Under the pieces are notes generated by a model. That model did not search any database, was not told where the DNA came from, and was given only the letters and a program-made list of their open reading frames with translations. A program made the translations under genes and the position numbers. Shown here one piece after another: positions 1-8,124 of a DNA stretch of 64,000 bases (its first letter is position 1; every line of letters starts with the position of its first letter). Origin of the DNA: Amulumruptor sp947039275 (GTDB lineage Bacteria > Bacteroidota > Bacteroidia > Bacteroidales > Muribaculaceae); the NCBI GenBank assembly GCA_947039275.1, contig CAMQYL010000005.1, forward strand, positions 49,449 to 113,448, in the 5' to 3' direction.

Positions 1-857
1 CCCAGTCACAGAAACCGAGTCCCGACTGGCTTAAATTTCTCGCTACGGCGAAGGCTAAGACACGGCTTCGCAATGCACTGCGCCGCGAACGCATGCCGGT
101 AATAGAGCGAGGTCACAAAATCTACGACGACTACCTGACGCGCAACGGCATCACCGACAGCAACGAGGTAACTACCAAGCTCCTGGGACATTTCCACGTA
201 CCTAACAAAGACGAACTGTTCTACAGCCTCGGAGCCGAGGAAATAGAGCTTGACGACTATATCATACGTTCATTCAAGTCTCCGCAAGACGAGAAAAAGG
301 CCGCCGAGAAGAAAGCATTCATCGGCAGGCTGTGGCCATTTGGACGTGGCAACGCCGGGAAAGCCCCTAAGACATCCATGACAACGGTCCCGGTTAAAAT
401 CAACCCCAAGGAGACCTACATGCTGATCGACAACGGCAGAGAGCGCAATTTCATCATATGCGACTGCTGTTCGCCCGTCCCTGGCGATGATGTAATGGGC
501 TTCGTCAACACCGCAGACAAGGTCGAGGTGCATGCCTTGGACTGTCCGAGAGCCGCCGCACTAAAAGCCACCTACGGTCCGCGCATCATCGCCACCAAGT
601 GGCAGGATGTAAGTGCGTCATTTCGCGCCACCATCCACATGGAGGGTATCGACCGCCGTGGCATCCTTCAGGAAATCACTGGAGTAATCTCCAAGATAGC
701 CCATGTCGACATACGCGGACTCAGCATCGAGGCAAGCAATGAGGTGTTTACCGGAGACCTGACAGTTCTGACCACCGACACCTCGGCAATAGAGGATATA
801 ACATCGCGTCTGCTCAAAGTCAAAGGCATAATGAGCGCAGTCAGAGTAAATTCATAA
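1..857 (+). CDS. rel: RelA/SpoT-family (p)ppGpp synthetase/hydrolase, C-terminal part
   Basis: The reading frame is open from base 3, so the 5' end lies outside the window; only about 284 residues of a protein normally near 740 are present. The first residues read QKPSPDWLKFLATAKAKTR, the conserved linker after the TGS domain of Rel proteins. A helical region follows, then a zinc-finger-type domain with CDCC (nt 459-470) and a downstream DCP (nt 540-548), and a C-terminal ACT domain from about nt 630. These regulatory parts sense the ribosome and control the N-terminal hydrolase and synthetase domains, which set the stringent-response alarmone level. The next gene starts 6 bp after the stop. 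Family assignment is secure; whether both catalytic activities are intact cannot be seen here. Confidence 0.95.
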   Translation, partial: QSQKPSPDWLKFLATAKAKTRLRNALRRERMPVIERGHKIYDDYLTRNGITDSNEVTTKLLGHFHVPNKDELFYSLGAEEIELDDYIIRSFKSPQDEKKAAEKKAFIGRLWPFGRGNAGKAPKTSMTTVPVKINPKETYMLIDNGRERNFIICDCCSPVPGDDVMGFVNTADKVEVHALDCPRAAALKATYGPRIIATKWQDVSASFRATIHMEGIDRRGILQEITGVISKIAHVDIRGLSIEASNEVFTGDLTVLTTDTSAIEDITSRLLKVKGIMSAVRVNS

Positions 858-863
858 TCACAC

Positions 864-2945
864 ATGAAAGATAAGAGTTTCTGGGCAAAATGCCTGCTTT
901 TTGTCTGCTCGGTGTTTCTGATTATCTACTTCCAGCCCGAAGCTGACGAGAACCATTACGTCTATGAAGTATCACGTCCGTGGAACTATCCGCTGCTGAC
1001 TGCCCCCTACGACATACCCATACATCTTGACTCCGTGAGTGCACGCATGGTCAAGGACAGCATCGACCGCACATTTGACCCTGTGTACACACGCGACACC
1101 GGCATGGAGCTGCGCGTCGAAAACGATTATGCTCGCCGTCTGAGCAACCACAGCAGCAATTCTGCCGAGCGCAAGAGCCTTAACCTGCTCATCTCCCAGC
1201 TCAAAAAGCTCTACAACCAGGGTATCGTAGACCAGTCGACCTACGCAGAAATCGAAGCCGGACGCCTGCCGCGTGTGCGCTTCATCGTCAACAATTCTGC
1301 CATCTCGGCATCCACATCGGGGTATCTGTCGGTGCGTCAGGCATATGCAGCTCTTGACAGCGCCCTGCACCAGCATAATCTGCAAGGCTCCCTCACCCCA
1401 GCCGAACTCGCCGCCGCCCTCCAGCCCAACATCACATACGACTCCATAGAGAGCCAACGCATACTCCAGCAGCTCTATCAGAAAGCGATGGCACCGATAG
1501 GCGTCATACAGCAGGGCGAACGCATCATAGACCAGGGCGACATCGTCACTCCGCAACTTGAATCGATCCTCAACACATTCGAGCAGCTACAGCAAGAGCG
1601 GAGCCATGCGGCTGTGACCGACCACTTCTACCCCGTGCTCGGTCAGGTACTCTATGTGGTCATACTCCTGAGCGCACTGTATGTGTTTCTCGCATTTTTC
1701 CGCCCCGATTACTTTGCCAATGTCAGGATGATGACATTCCTGATGGTGACGCTGACAGCATTCGCTTTTGTCAGCTTCATCATGAACGCCACCGTGACCA
1801 GCGGACTCTACGTGATGCCCCTGACCATACTGCCCATCATGGTGCTCATATTTGCCGACTCACGCACGGCTATGTTCATCTTCCTTGTCATGGTGCTCAT
1901 AGTGGCGACGGCTGCTGCAGCCCCATTGGAGTTTGTCATGGTACAGTTTGTGGCAGGTGTGGCAGCCATCACCTCCATACGCGAACTGTCAAAGCGCAGC
2001 CACCTCGTGCGCACCGCCGTGTTCATATTCCTTGCCTACGCCATCAGCTACGTAGCCTTCGAACTTCTGCATCTCGGCACACTTGACAAACTCAGCACAC
2101 ACATGTTTGTGGCATTCGGCTTCAACGCCCTGCTCATATCATTCGCCTACTTCCTGATTTTCATATTCGAGAAAGTATTCGGCTTCACGTCACGAGTGAC
2201 CCTCGTGGAGCTGAGCGACATCAACAATTCCATACTCCGTGAGCTGTCAGAAGAGTGTCCCGGCACCTTCCAGCACTCCATGGCTGTCAGCAATCTCGCA
2301 TCTGCAGCAGCCGTACGCATCGGAGCCAATGTACAGCTCGTCCGTGCAGGCGCCTTGTATCATGACATAGGTAAAATCAACAATCCCGCCTTCTTTACCG
2401 AAAACCAGCACGGTGTCAACCCCCACGATGTGCTTGACCCCGTGCAGAGCGCGCGCATAGTCATCAACCATGTCACTGACGGTCTCAAGCTCGCCGACAA
2501 GCACAAACTGCCGCAGGTGATACGCGACTTCATATCCGAACACCATGGGCGAGGGCTGGCAAAATACTTCTACACCACCTATTGCCAGTCACATCCTGAC
2601 GAGGAGGTAGACCCCACACCGTTCACCTATCCGGGACCCAATCCACGAAGCCGCGAGACATCGCTCCTGATGATGGCAGATGCCGTGGAAGCGGCATCAC
2701 GTTCGCTCAAAGACCACTCGGCACAAGCCATATCAGACCTTGTCAACCGCATAATCGACCAACAGATAGCCGACGGGCTCCACAATGACTCTCCCCTGAG
2801 TTTCCGCGACATAAAGATGGTCAAAGAGATATTCACACAACGTCTGCGCACCATCTACCACTCCCGGGTGTCATATCCCGAAGCTGTCAAGCCAAAAGAC
2901 ACCAATACTGACGAATCTGCAACTACACCCCCTTCCCCACAATGA
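864..2945 (+). CDS. PgpH-type 7TM-HD phosphodiesterase (probable c-di-AMP hydrolase)
   Basis: The 693-residue membrane protein has the PgpH layout: one N-terminal membrane segment (residues about 7-23), a periplasmic/extracytoplasmic 7TMR-HDED-like domain, a hydrophobic block of several helices (about 255-445), then a cytoplasmic HD domain. The metal-binding residues are visible: H471 in a TFQHS motif, the HD pair H500-D501 in YHDIGK, and HH near 560. In Firmicutes PgpH degrades cyclic di-AMP to pApA; transfer of that role here is by homology. It sits 6 bp behind rel and shares an ATGA stop-start with the next gene, so the three genes are probably cotranscribed. Cross-talk between ppGpp and c-di-AMP phosphodiesterases is known in Firmicutes, which makes the pairing meaningful. 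The C-terminal tail (after about 660) is polar and low in complexity. Confidence 0.88.
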   Translation: MKDKSFWAKCLLFVCSVFLIIYFQPEADENHYVYEVSRPWNYPLLTAPYDIPIHLDSVSARMVKDSIDRTFDPVYTRDTGMELRVENDYARRLSNHSSNSAERKSLNLLISQLKKLYNQGIVDQSTYAEIEAGRLPRVRFIVNNSAISASTSGYLSVRQAYAALDSALHQHNLQGSLTPAELAAALQPNITYDSIESQRILQQLYQKAMAPIGVIQQGERIIDQGDIVTPQLESILNTFEQLQQERSHAAVTDHFYPVLGQVLYVVILLSALYVFLAFFRPDYFANVRMMTFLMVTLTAFAFVSFIMNATVTSGLYVMPLTILPIMVLIFADSRTAMFIFLVMVLIVATAAAAPLEFVMVQFVAGVAAITSIRELSKRSHLVRTAVFIFLAYAISYVAFELLHLGTLDKLSTHMFVAFGFNALLISFAYFLIFIFEKVFGFTSRVTLVELSDINNSILRELSEECPGTFQHSMAVSNLASAAAVRIGANVQLVRAGALYHDIGKINNPAFFTENQHGVNPHDVLDPVQSARIVINHVTDGLKLADKHKLPQVIRDFISEHHGRGLAKYFYTTYCQSHPDEEVDPTPFTYPGPNPRSRETSLLMMADAVEAASRSLKDHSAQAISDLVNRIIDQQIADGLHNDSPLSFRDIKMVKEIFTQRLRTIYHSRVSYPEAVKPKDTNTDESATTPPSPQ

Positions 2946-3484
2946 ACATTACCGTTTACTGCTCCTCACGCAGCGGACTGCGTGAATCTTTTGACGAAAG
3001 CGCCATCAAAATAGGCAGCTGGATAGGCGAAAACCGCCATACACTCATCTACGGCGGCATAGGTATCGGCGACATGAAACTGGTAGCCGAAAGCTGCAAA
3101 AACGCCGGCGGCAAAGTAATAGGCGTGGTGCCGTCATCGCGCCACAGCGACAAATGGGACGGCAATGAAGAAAACCTCTTTCCCGAAGACCTCAACCAGC
3201 GCAAAGACATAATGATCAATCTCGGCGAGCGGTTCATAGCCCTGCCGGGAGGTTACGGCACCCTTGACGAAATTCTCGCCACACTTGCCATGATGTCATT
3301 TACCATCACTGATCCCGCCCGACGCATCATGATAGTCAACATTGACGGTATATATGACCATCTGATAGACCAGTTTGAAAAAATGGCTGACATCGGTCTC
3401 CTTGACCGCAAGATCCTGACACGCATAGAGATCGTATCATCTACCGCAGAGGCATTGGAGCATCTGCCGCAATTTTGCAAGTAA
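2942..3484 (+). CDS. LOG family protein (TIGR00730-type Rossmann fold)
   Basis: The 180-residue protein has the family signature PGGYGTLDE at residues 102-110, which matches the PGGxGTxxE nucleotide/phosphoribohydrolase motif, and an N-terminal YGGIGIGDM segment typical of the Rossmann nucleotide fold. Family members (LOG, formerly 'lysine decarboxylase-like') hydrolyse nucleoside 5'-monophosphates to base plus ribose phosphate; in plants and some bacteria this activates cytokinins. The physiological substrate in Bacteroidales is unknown. It overlaps the pgpH stop by 4 bp (ATGA), which suggests translational coupling, and is followed after 3 bp by the B3/4-domain gene. Confidence 0.9.
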   Translation: MNITVYCSSRSGLRESFDESAIKIGSWIGENRHTLIYGGIGIGDMKLVAESCKNAGGKVIGVVPSSRHSDKWDGNEENLFPEDLNQRKDIMINLGERFIALPGGYGTLDEILATLAMMSFTITDPARRIMIVNIDGIYDHLIDQFEKMADIGLLDRKILTRIEIVSSTAEALEHLPQFCK

Positions 3485-3487
3485 GAG

Positions 3488-4153
3488 ATGGAGGTTACGA
3501 TCGCCCCTGCCATAGCATCGGCTTGCCCCAGTTATAAGATGTTGCTGCTGACCGCAGATGTGGTCAACGGTCCCACTCCTGAGGAACTTACCGCAGCTAT
3601 CAAACGCTACGGAGAGTCAATAACTGCGCTCTTTGAGATGCCCGACATAGCGCGGCGTCCAGGCATCGCAGCCACACGCGCCATCTACAAGGCTCTCGGC
3701 AAAGAGCCAAACCGCTACCGCCCGAGCCAGGAACAGATGATGCGCCGCTTCCTCAAGGGACAGGGGCTCTACACAGTAAGTGCTCTCGTCGACACAGGCA
3801 ACCTGCTGTCGCTAATGTCCGGTTACTCCGTAGGGGTGTTTGACGCAGACAAGATTGTCGGAGACACATTGCGCATAGATGTAGGTCGTGCCGGACAACC
3901 CTACGAAGGCATAGGACGCGGTCCGGTCAACATAGAGGGGCTACCGGTAGTCTGCGATGCCGACGGACCCATAGGTTCTCCCACCACCGACAACGAGCGC
4001 ACCAAGACATCGCTCTCCACCTCGCGCATCGCCGTCACCATCCATGCCTTCGGTCCCGACATGCCCTTAGACACCGCCGCCGACCTCGCCAGCCACCTCT
4101 TCACCCTCTACTGCCAAGCAGACGACATCACCCTCTCCGTCCACACCCCTTAA
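3488..4153 (+). CDS. B3/4-domain protein
   Basis: The 221-residue cytoplasmic protein resembles the stand-alone B3/4 domain proteins, whose fold is shared with the editing/tRNA-binding B3/B4 module of phenylalanyl-tRNA synthetase beta. Supporting features are the RxGxAxxRAIYKALGKEPNRYRPS segment near residues 57-80, the SALVDTGNLLSL stretch near 97-108 and the GRGPVNIEGLPV motif near 143-154. Stand-alone forms are proposed to act in tRNA quality control, but no reaction is established. It is the last gene of the rel-pgpH-LOG cluster and starts 3 bp after the LOG stop; the structured repeat region begins 17 bp after its own stop. Confidence 0.75.
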   Translation: MEVTIAPAIASACPSYKMLLLTADVVNGPTPEELTAAIKRYGESITALFEMPDIARRPGIAATRAIYKALGKEPNRYRPSQEQMMRRFLKGQGLYTVSALVDTGNLLSLMSGYSVGVFDADKIVGDTLRIDVGRAGQPYEGIGRGPVNIEGLPVVCDADGPIGSPTTDNERTKTSLSTSRIAVTIHAFGPDMPLDTAADLASHLFTLYCQADDITLSVHTP

Positions 4154-4170
4154 AGCATAAAACCATTACG

Positions 4171-4490
4171 CAGGGACGCGGCGCAATGCTGTTTAAACAG
4201 AAATGACCGGATATCGACCCCAGCGGGGTCGCATATATTAGGCATGGGTCATACAATCCGTCAGGATTGGCTGACCCATGTTATTGTCTCGCCTCCGATT
4301 TCCGCCTCTGTAGAAGGCGCACAGCTCCTGAACGGGTTGGGTGCCTCCTATGGAGGCATTGACTGGAAGGGGGGATGTCACACCATGGTCAGCCAAGCCT
4401 ATGGGCTTGTATGACCATGGCCTAATATGTTGACCTCCGATGGAGGTCTTGAATATACGAGCCTCCAACGCTTATGTAAGCTATTGCGGC
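4171..4490 (+). repeat. Family A six-hairpin intergenic element, copy 1
   Basis: A lead-in CAGGGACGCGGCG is followed by CAATGCTGTTTAAACAG and a core at 4184-4486. The core holds six hairpins in a row: GACCCC/GGGGTC; a long CATGGGTCA.../...TGACCCATG stem; a CGCCTCC/GAAGGCG stem; TGCCTCC/GGAGGCA; a long CCATGGTCA.../...TGACCATGG stem; and GACCTCC/GGAGGTC. The end, read in reverse complement (CAATAGCTTACATAAGCG), loosely mirrors the start, so the element has imperfect terminal inverted repeats. Close copies lie at 39079-39390 and 45271-45589 in the same orientation. No coding function is supported; a 76-codon open frame on the minus strand (4238-4468) is a by-product of the repeat. Confidence 0.9.
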
Positions 4491-4598
4491 ACTAGCCTTT
4501 ACCCACAAATAGGCTAATTGGCTGATTATTAGATGATTAGCTAATTTAGCAACATATTGATTATCAAATAGTTAACCCATTTGTGGGTAAAGATTAGT
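4491..4598. repeat. AT-rich segment bounded by 20-bp inverted repeats
   Basis: Bases 4491-4510 and 4579-4598 are inverted copies with 18 of 20 matches, including 14 perfect pairs (CTTTACCCACAAAT at 4497-4510). The 68 bases between them are AT-rich and rich in TTAG/CTAA words. It lies exactly between the family A copy and the family B element, and CTATTGCGGCA-like words flank it on both sides. It could be a small non-autonomous element or part of the composite repeat block. Confidence 0.7.
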
Positions 4599-4991
4599 AT
4601 TGCGGCATGTCCCAATGCTGTTCACTTAAGCATGGTAAGTGCAATCAAATATAAAAGGTACGTCGGAGACGTGCCAGCCGTGCGAAACCCCATGCACGGA
4701 GCGTCAGCGAACGTACATGGGGGGACACAGGATGCCCATGTAAAACCAACCTCGGAGAGGTTGTGGTACGCATAATTATGTGTAAGTTGTTGATTTAAAG
4801 CGGAAAATGAAAATGGCGATGCAGGGACGCGGGTATGCCCCAACCTCTCCGAGGTTGGTCATAATGGCATGTCATCTGACCCCATGTACGTTCGCTGACG
4901 CTCCGTGCATGGGGTTTCGCACGACTGATACGTCTCCGACGTATCTATCCGTATCAGACCTTAAGTGAACAGCATTGCGGCATGTCCCTAC
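4599..4991. repeat. Family B long inverted-repeat element
   Basis: The 18-mer CAATGCTGTTCACTTAAG (4613-4630) recurs perfectly inverted at 4960-4977. Inside are further inverted pairs: a perfect 44-bp pair (4679-4722 with 4880-4923), the CCAACCTC...GAGGTTG motif at 4746-4763 and 4840-4858 (itself palindromic), and GTCGGAGACGT-like palindromes near both ends. As single-stranded DNA or RNA the whole unit would fold into one hairpin with a loop of about 75 nt. The right end continues into GCGGCATGTCCCTAC, the end tag of the family C palindromes. No coding sequence is supported in it. It resembles a MITE. Confidence 0.88.
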
Positions 4992-5057
4992 ATTCTGACG
5001 ACTCTGTTAAAAATCAAAACACTCACAAACTGCGTCTTACATACTCCATCATAATAT

Positions 5058-5089
5058 TTTGAAAAATCCATAAATAATAGCTAAATTTG
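5058..5089 (+). promoter_or_regulatory. Promoter of sdhCAB
   Basis: TTTG at 5058-5061 and TAAATTTG at 5082-5089 are separated by 20 bp, which fits the Bacteroidetes sigma-ABfr consensus TTTG-N19-20-TAnnTTTG. The predicted transcript has a leader of about 60 nt before sdhC. The promoter lies just outside the family B repeat. Confidence 0.75.
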
Positions 5090-5154
5090 TGGACTAATTG
5101 AACCCATGAAGAAGTAGAAATCAATTAAATAATTAATTTTCCAACCAAACTATT

Positions 5155-5967
5155 ATGTGGTTAACATGTTCATCCATAGGACGTAAGCTCGTAATGGCCA
5201 TCACTGGCGCGTGCCTCATCCTATTTGTTACCTTTCACGCTGTAATGAATGGCGTGGCTCTGTTCTGGCCTGCAGCCTACAATGTAGTATGCGAGTTTCT
5301 CGGAGCCAACTGGTATGCACTCGTTGCATCAATGGGCCTCGGATTGCTGATGCTCCTCCACATTGTCTACGCTTGCTGGCTGACCATCCAGAACCGTAAA
5401 GCCCGCGGCAACGACCGTTATGCCGTAGTGCGCAAGCCGGCTCAGGTAGAATGGGCATCGCAAAACATGCTCGTGCTCGGTATCGTGATTCTGGCGTTCG
5501 CTGTAGTGCACCTGATCCAGTTCTGGGCAAAGATGCAGCTTGCCGAAATCTTCCACTCTCCCTACATGCACGAGGGCGTAGCCGTTCCTCCCCAGGCTGG
5601 CACACTCTTCCTGCAGATCGCCTTCAGCCAGCCCTGGACACTCATCGTCTATGTCATCGGCTTCATCGCCCTGTGGTTTCACATGACCCACGGTTTCTGG
5701 TCAATGTTCCAGAGCGCAGGATGGAACAATGACACCTGGCTGCCCCGCCTCAAGTGCATCGGTAACTGGTGGACCACCATCGTCGTAGGCCTCTTCCTCG
5801 CCGAAGCCATCGTGTTTACCGTGCAGGCTCACCGCGGTCTCTACACCACCGATCCCGTCCTCATCGAGCAGTATCAGGAATTTGCCTGCGAGGATGACCA
5901 GAACGGAGGTCCCGTCAACGGATTCGAGGGTTCGGAGTCTGAAATTGACCTGATTGTCGTTGAGTAA
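5155..5967 (+). CDS. sdhC: Succinate dehydrogenase/fumarate reductase cytochrome b subunit
   Basis: The 270-residue integral membrane protein has five predicted hydrophobic helices, as in the single-subunit di-haem anchors of the Bacteroidetes and epsilonproteobacterial quinol:fumarate reductases. Candidate haem-ligand histidines lie in helix 1 (H28 in TFHAVMNG) and later helices (LLHIVYACW, VVHLIQFW, FHMTHGFW). It anchors SdhA and SdhB to the inner membrane and passes electrons between menaquinone and the iron-sulfur chain; in anaerobic gut Bacteroidales the physiological direction is mostly fumarate reduction to succinate. The C-terminal about 30 residues (EFACEDDQNGGPVNGFE and onward) form an acidic soluble tail. 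It is followed by sdhA after 79 bp. Confidence 0.95.
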   Translation: MWLTCSSIGRKLVMAITGACLILFVTFHAVMNGVALFWPAAYNVVCEFLGANWYALVASMGLGLLMLLHIVYACWLTIQNRKARGNDRYAVVRKPAQVEWASQNMLVLGIVILAFAVVHLIQFWAKMQLAEIFHSPYMHEGVAVPPQAGTLFLQIAFSQPWTLIVYVIGFIALWFHMTHGFWSMFQSAGWNNDTWLPRLKCIGNWWTTIVVGLFLAEAIVFTVQAHRGLYTTDPVLIEQYQEFACEDDQNGGPVNGFEGSESEIDLIVVE

Positions 5968-6046
5968 TAATCTCTGACTTAAGTCATACTTCAACGCCAC
6001 ACTCACTCATCTTAATCTCCCCAACGATTAAACCTACTACATCACA

Positions 6047-8074
6047 ATGGCTGATATAAAAAATCTCGAGGGCATGATCGACTCGACTCCTATAATGAAG
6101 GACTACGCCGACATCGAATCTGCCAAACTCCCCCAATACCAGATAGACAGCAAGATTCCCGAAGGTCCCGTCGCCGACAAGTGGAAAAACTATAAGGCTC
6201 ACCAGAAGCTCGTCAACCCCGCCAACAAGCGTAACCTCGATGTTATCGTCGTAGGTACCGGTCTGGCTGGCGCATCCGCCGCATCTTCACTCGGCGAACT
6301 CGGCTTCAATGTCTACAACTTCTGTATCCAGGACAGCCCCCGCCGCGCTCACTCCATCGCAGCCCAGGGCGGTATCAACGCTGCCAAGGACTACCAGAAC
6401 GACGGTGACTCAGTGTACCGCCTATTCTACGACACCGTCAAGGGCGGCGACTTCCGCTCACGCGAAGCCAACGTGTACCGTCTTGCCGAGGTGTCAAACA
6501 ACATCATCGACCAGTGCGTGGCACAGGGTGTACCTTTCGCGCGTGAATACGGCGGTCTGCTTGCCAACCGCTCATTTGGCGGCGCACAGGTATCACGTAC
6601 ATTCTACGCCAAGGGTCAGACAGGTCAGCAGCTGCTGCTCGGTGCCTACGCATCGCTCAACCGTCAGATCAAGAAAGGCACAGTGCGCTCTTACAACCGT
6701 CGTGAGATGCTCGACATCGTCATCATCGATGGTCGCGCCCGCGGTGTCATCATGCGCAACCTCATCACTGGCGAGATAGAGCGTTATGCCGCTCACGCAG
6801 TGGTGCTCGCTACAGGCGGCTACGGACGTGCATTCTTCCTCTCGACCAATGCCATGGGCTGCAACGGTTCGGCTGCCGTACAGGCATTCAAGAAGGGTGC
6901 CTATCTGAGCAACCTCGCTTTCACTCAGATCCATCCCACCTGTATCCCCGTACACGGCGAAGACCAGTCAAAGCTCACCCTCATGAGCGAGTCGCTCCGT
7001 AACGACGGCCGCATCTGGGTTCCCAAGAAGAAAGAAGATGCCGAAGCCATACGCGCCGGCAAGAAACGTCCGACCGACATCCCCGACGAGGACCGCGACT
7101 TCTATCTTGAACGCCGCTATCCCGCATTCGGCAACCTCTGCCCCCGTGACATCGCCAGCCGTGCCGCCAAGGAACGCTGCGATGCCGGTTACGGTGTCGG
7201 CACAGGCAACGCCGTATATCTCGACTTCAAATACGCTATCGACCGTCTCGGCAAGGATGTCGTGGCTGACCGCTACGGCAACCTCTTCGACATGTATCAG
7301 ATGATCTCTGATGACAATCCCTACGAGACACCTATGATGATATTCCCTGCAAGCCACTACACCATGGGCGGCATATGGGTAGACTACGAACTCCAGACAT
7401 CGGTCAAGGGTCTCTTCGCTATCGGCGAATGCAACTTCAGCGACCACGGTGCCAACCGTCTCGGCGCTTCTGCCCTCATGCAGGGTCTCGCCGACGGATA
7501 CTTTGTGCTCCCCTACACCATGCAGAACTATCTCAGCGACCAGATCAAGGTGCCCCACTTCAAGACCAACACCCCTGAATTTGACGCAGCCGAGAAGGGT
7601 GTGCGTGATCGCATCGCCAAGCTCATGGCTATCAAGGGTACAAAGAGCCCCGACCAGATCCACAAGCGTCTCGGTCACGTCATGTGGGATCTCGTGGGCA
7701 TGGGCCGCAATCTCCAGGGTCTCGTAAAGGCGGTTGACGAAATCGAGAAGGTTAAGAAAGAATTCTACACCGACCTCCGCATAGTCGGAAGCGCTGACGA
7801 CCTCAACACCGAGCTCGAAAAGGCTCTCCGCCTTGAGGACTTCCTCGTAATCGCCAAGATGATGGCTATCGATGCCCTCCACCGCAACGAGTCATGCGGC
7901 GCACACTTCCGCGAGGAATACCAGACAGCCGACGGCGAAGCAGCACGTAACGACAAGGACTACATGTATGTCAGCTGCTGGAAGTACACAGGTGACAATG
8001 AGAAGCCCATCCTCCTCAAGGAGCCCCTCAAGTATGAAGCAATCCAGGTACAGACACGTAACTACAAGTCTTAA
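6047..8074 (+). CDS. sdhA: Succinate dehydrogenase/fumarate reductase flavoprotein subunit
   Basis: At 675 residues the protein has the usual family length. The Rossmann FAD motif VGTGLAGASAA is at about residues 69-79, and HSIAAQGGINAAK at 102-114 contains the histidine (H102) that carries covalent FAD in this family. The substrate-site segments PRDIASR, SHYTMGG (436-442) and RLGASALMQG are all present, so the enzyme looks fully active. It catalyses fumarate/succinate interconversion, the last step of the succinate-propionate route. The gene lies between sdhC and sdhB on the same strand with short gaps (79 and 50 bp), forming one operon. Confidence 0.97.
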   Translation: MADIKNLEGMIDSTPIMKDYADIESAKLPQYQIDSKIPEGPVADKWKNYKAHQKLVNPANKRNLDVIVVGTGLAGASAASSLGELGFNVYNFCIQDSPRRAHSIAAQGGINAAKDYQNDGDSVYRLFYDTVKGGDFRSREANVYRLAEVSNNIIDQCVAQGVPFAREYGGLLANRSFGGAQVSRTFYAKGQTGQQLLLGAYASLNRQIKKGTVRSYNRREMLDIVIIDGRARGVIMRNLITGEIERYAAHAVVLATGGYGRAFFLSTNAMGCNGSAAVQAFKKGAYLSNLAFTQIHPTCIPVHGEDQSKLTLMSESLRNDGRIWVPKKKEDAEAIRAGKKRPTDIPDEDRDFYLERRYPAFGNLCPRDIASRAAKERCDAGYGVGTGNAVYLDFKYAIDRLGKDVVADRYGNLFDMYQMISDDNPYETPMMIFPASHYTMGGIWVDYELQTSVKGLFAIGECNFSDHGANRLGASALMQGLADGYFVLPYTMQNYLSDQIKVPHFKTNTPEFDAAEKGVRDRIAKLMAIKGTKSPDQIHKRLGHVMWDLVGMGRNLQGLVKAVDEIEKVKKEFYTDLRIVGSADDLNTELEKALRLEDFLVIAKMMAIDALHRNESCGAHFREEYQTADGEAARNDKDYMYVSCWKYTGDNEKPILLKEPLKYEAIQVQTRNYKS

Positions 8075-8124
8075 CCGGTAAATCAACTTTCTTCAACCCC
8101 CTTATTCAAGAGATTTATCCCGTC

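Noticed and set aside
4238..4468. 76-codon minus-strand open frame inside family A copy 1, with a 60-codon counterpart at 45389-45571
   Set aside because: The similarity comes from the repeat DNA itself; differences keep hairpin pairing, not the protein, the frame does not persist in copy 2, and there is no start signal.
4491..4598. Intrinsic terminator at the 20-bp inverted repeat
   Set aside because: The arms are 68 bp apart with no T-tract after the second arm, so a simple terminator is unlikely.
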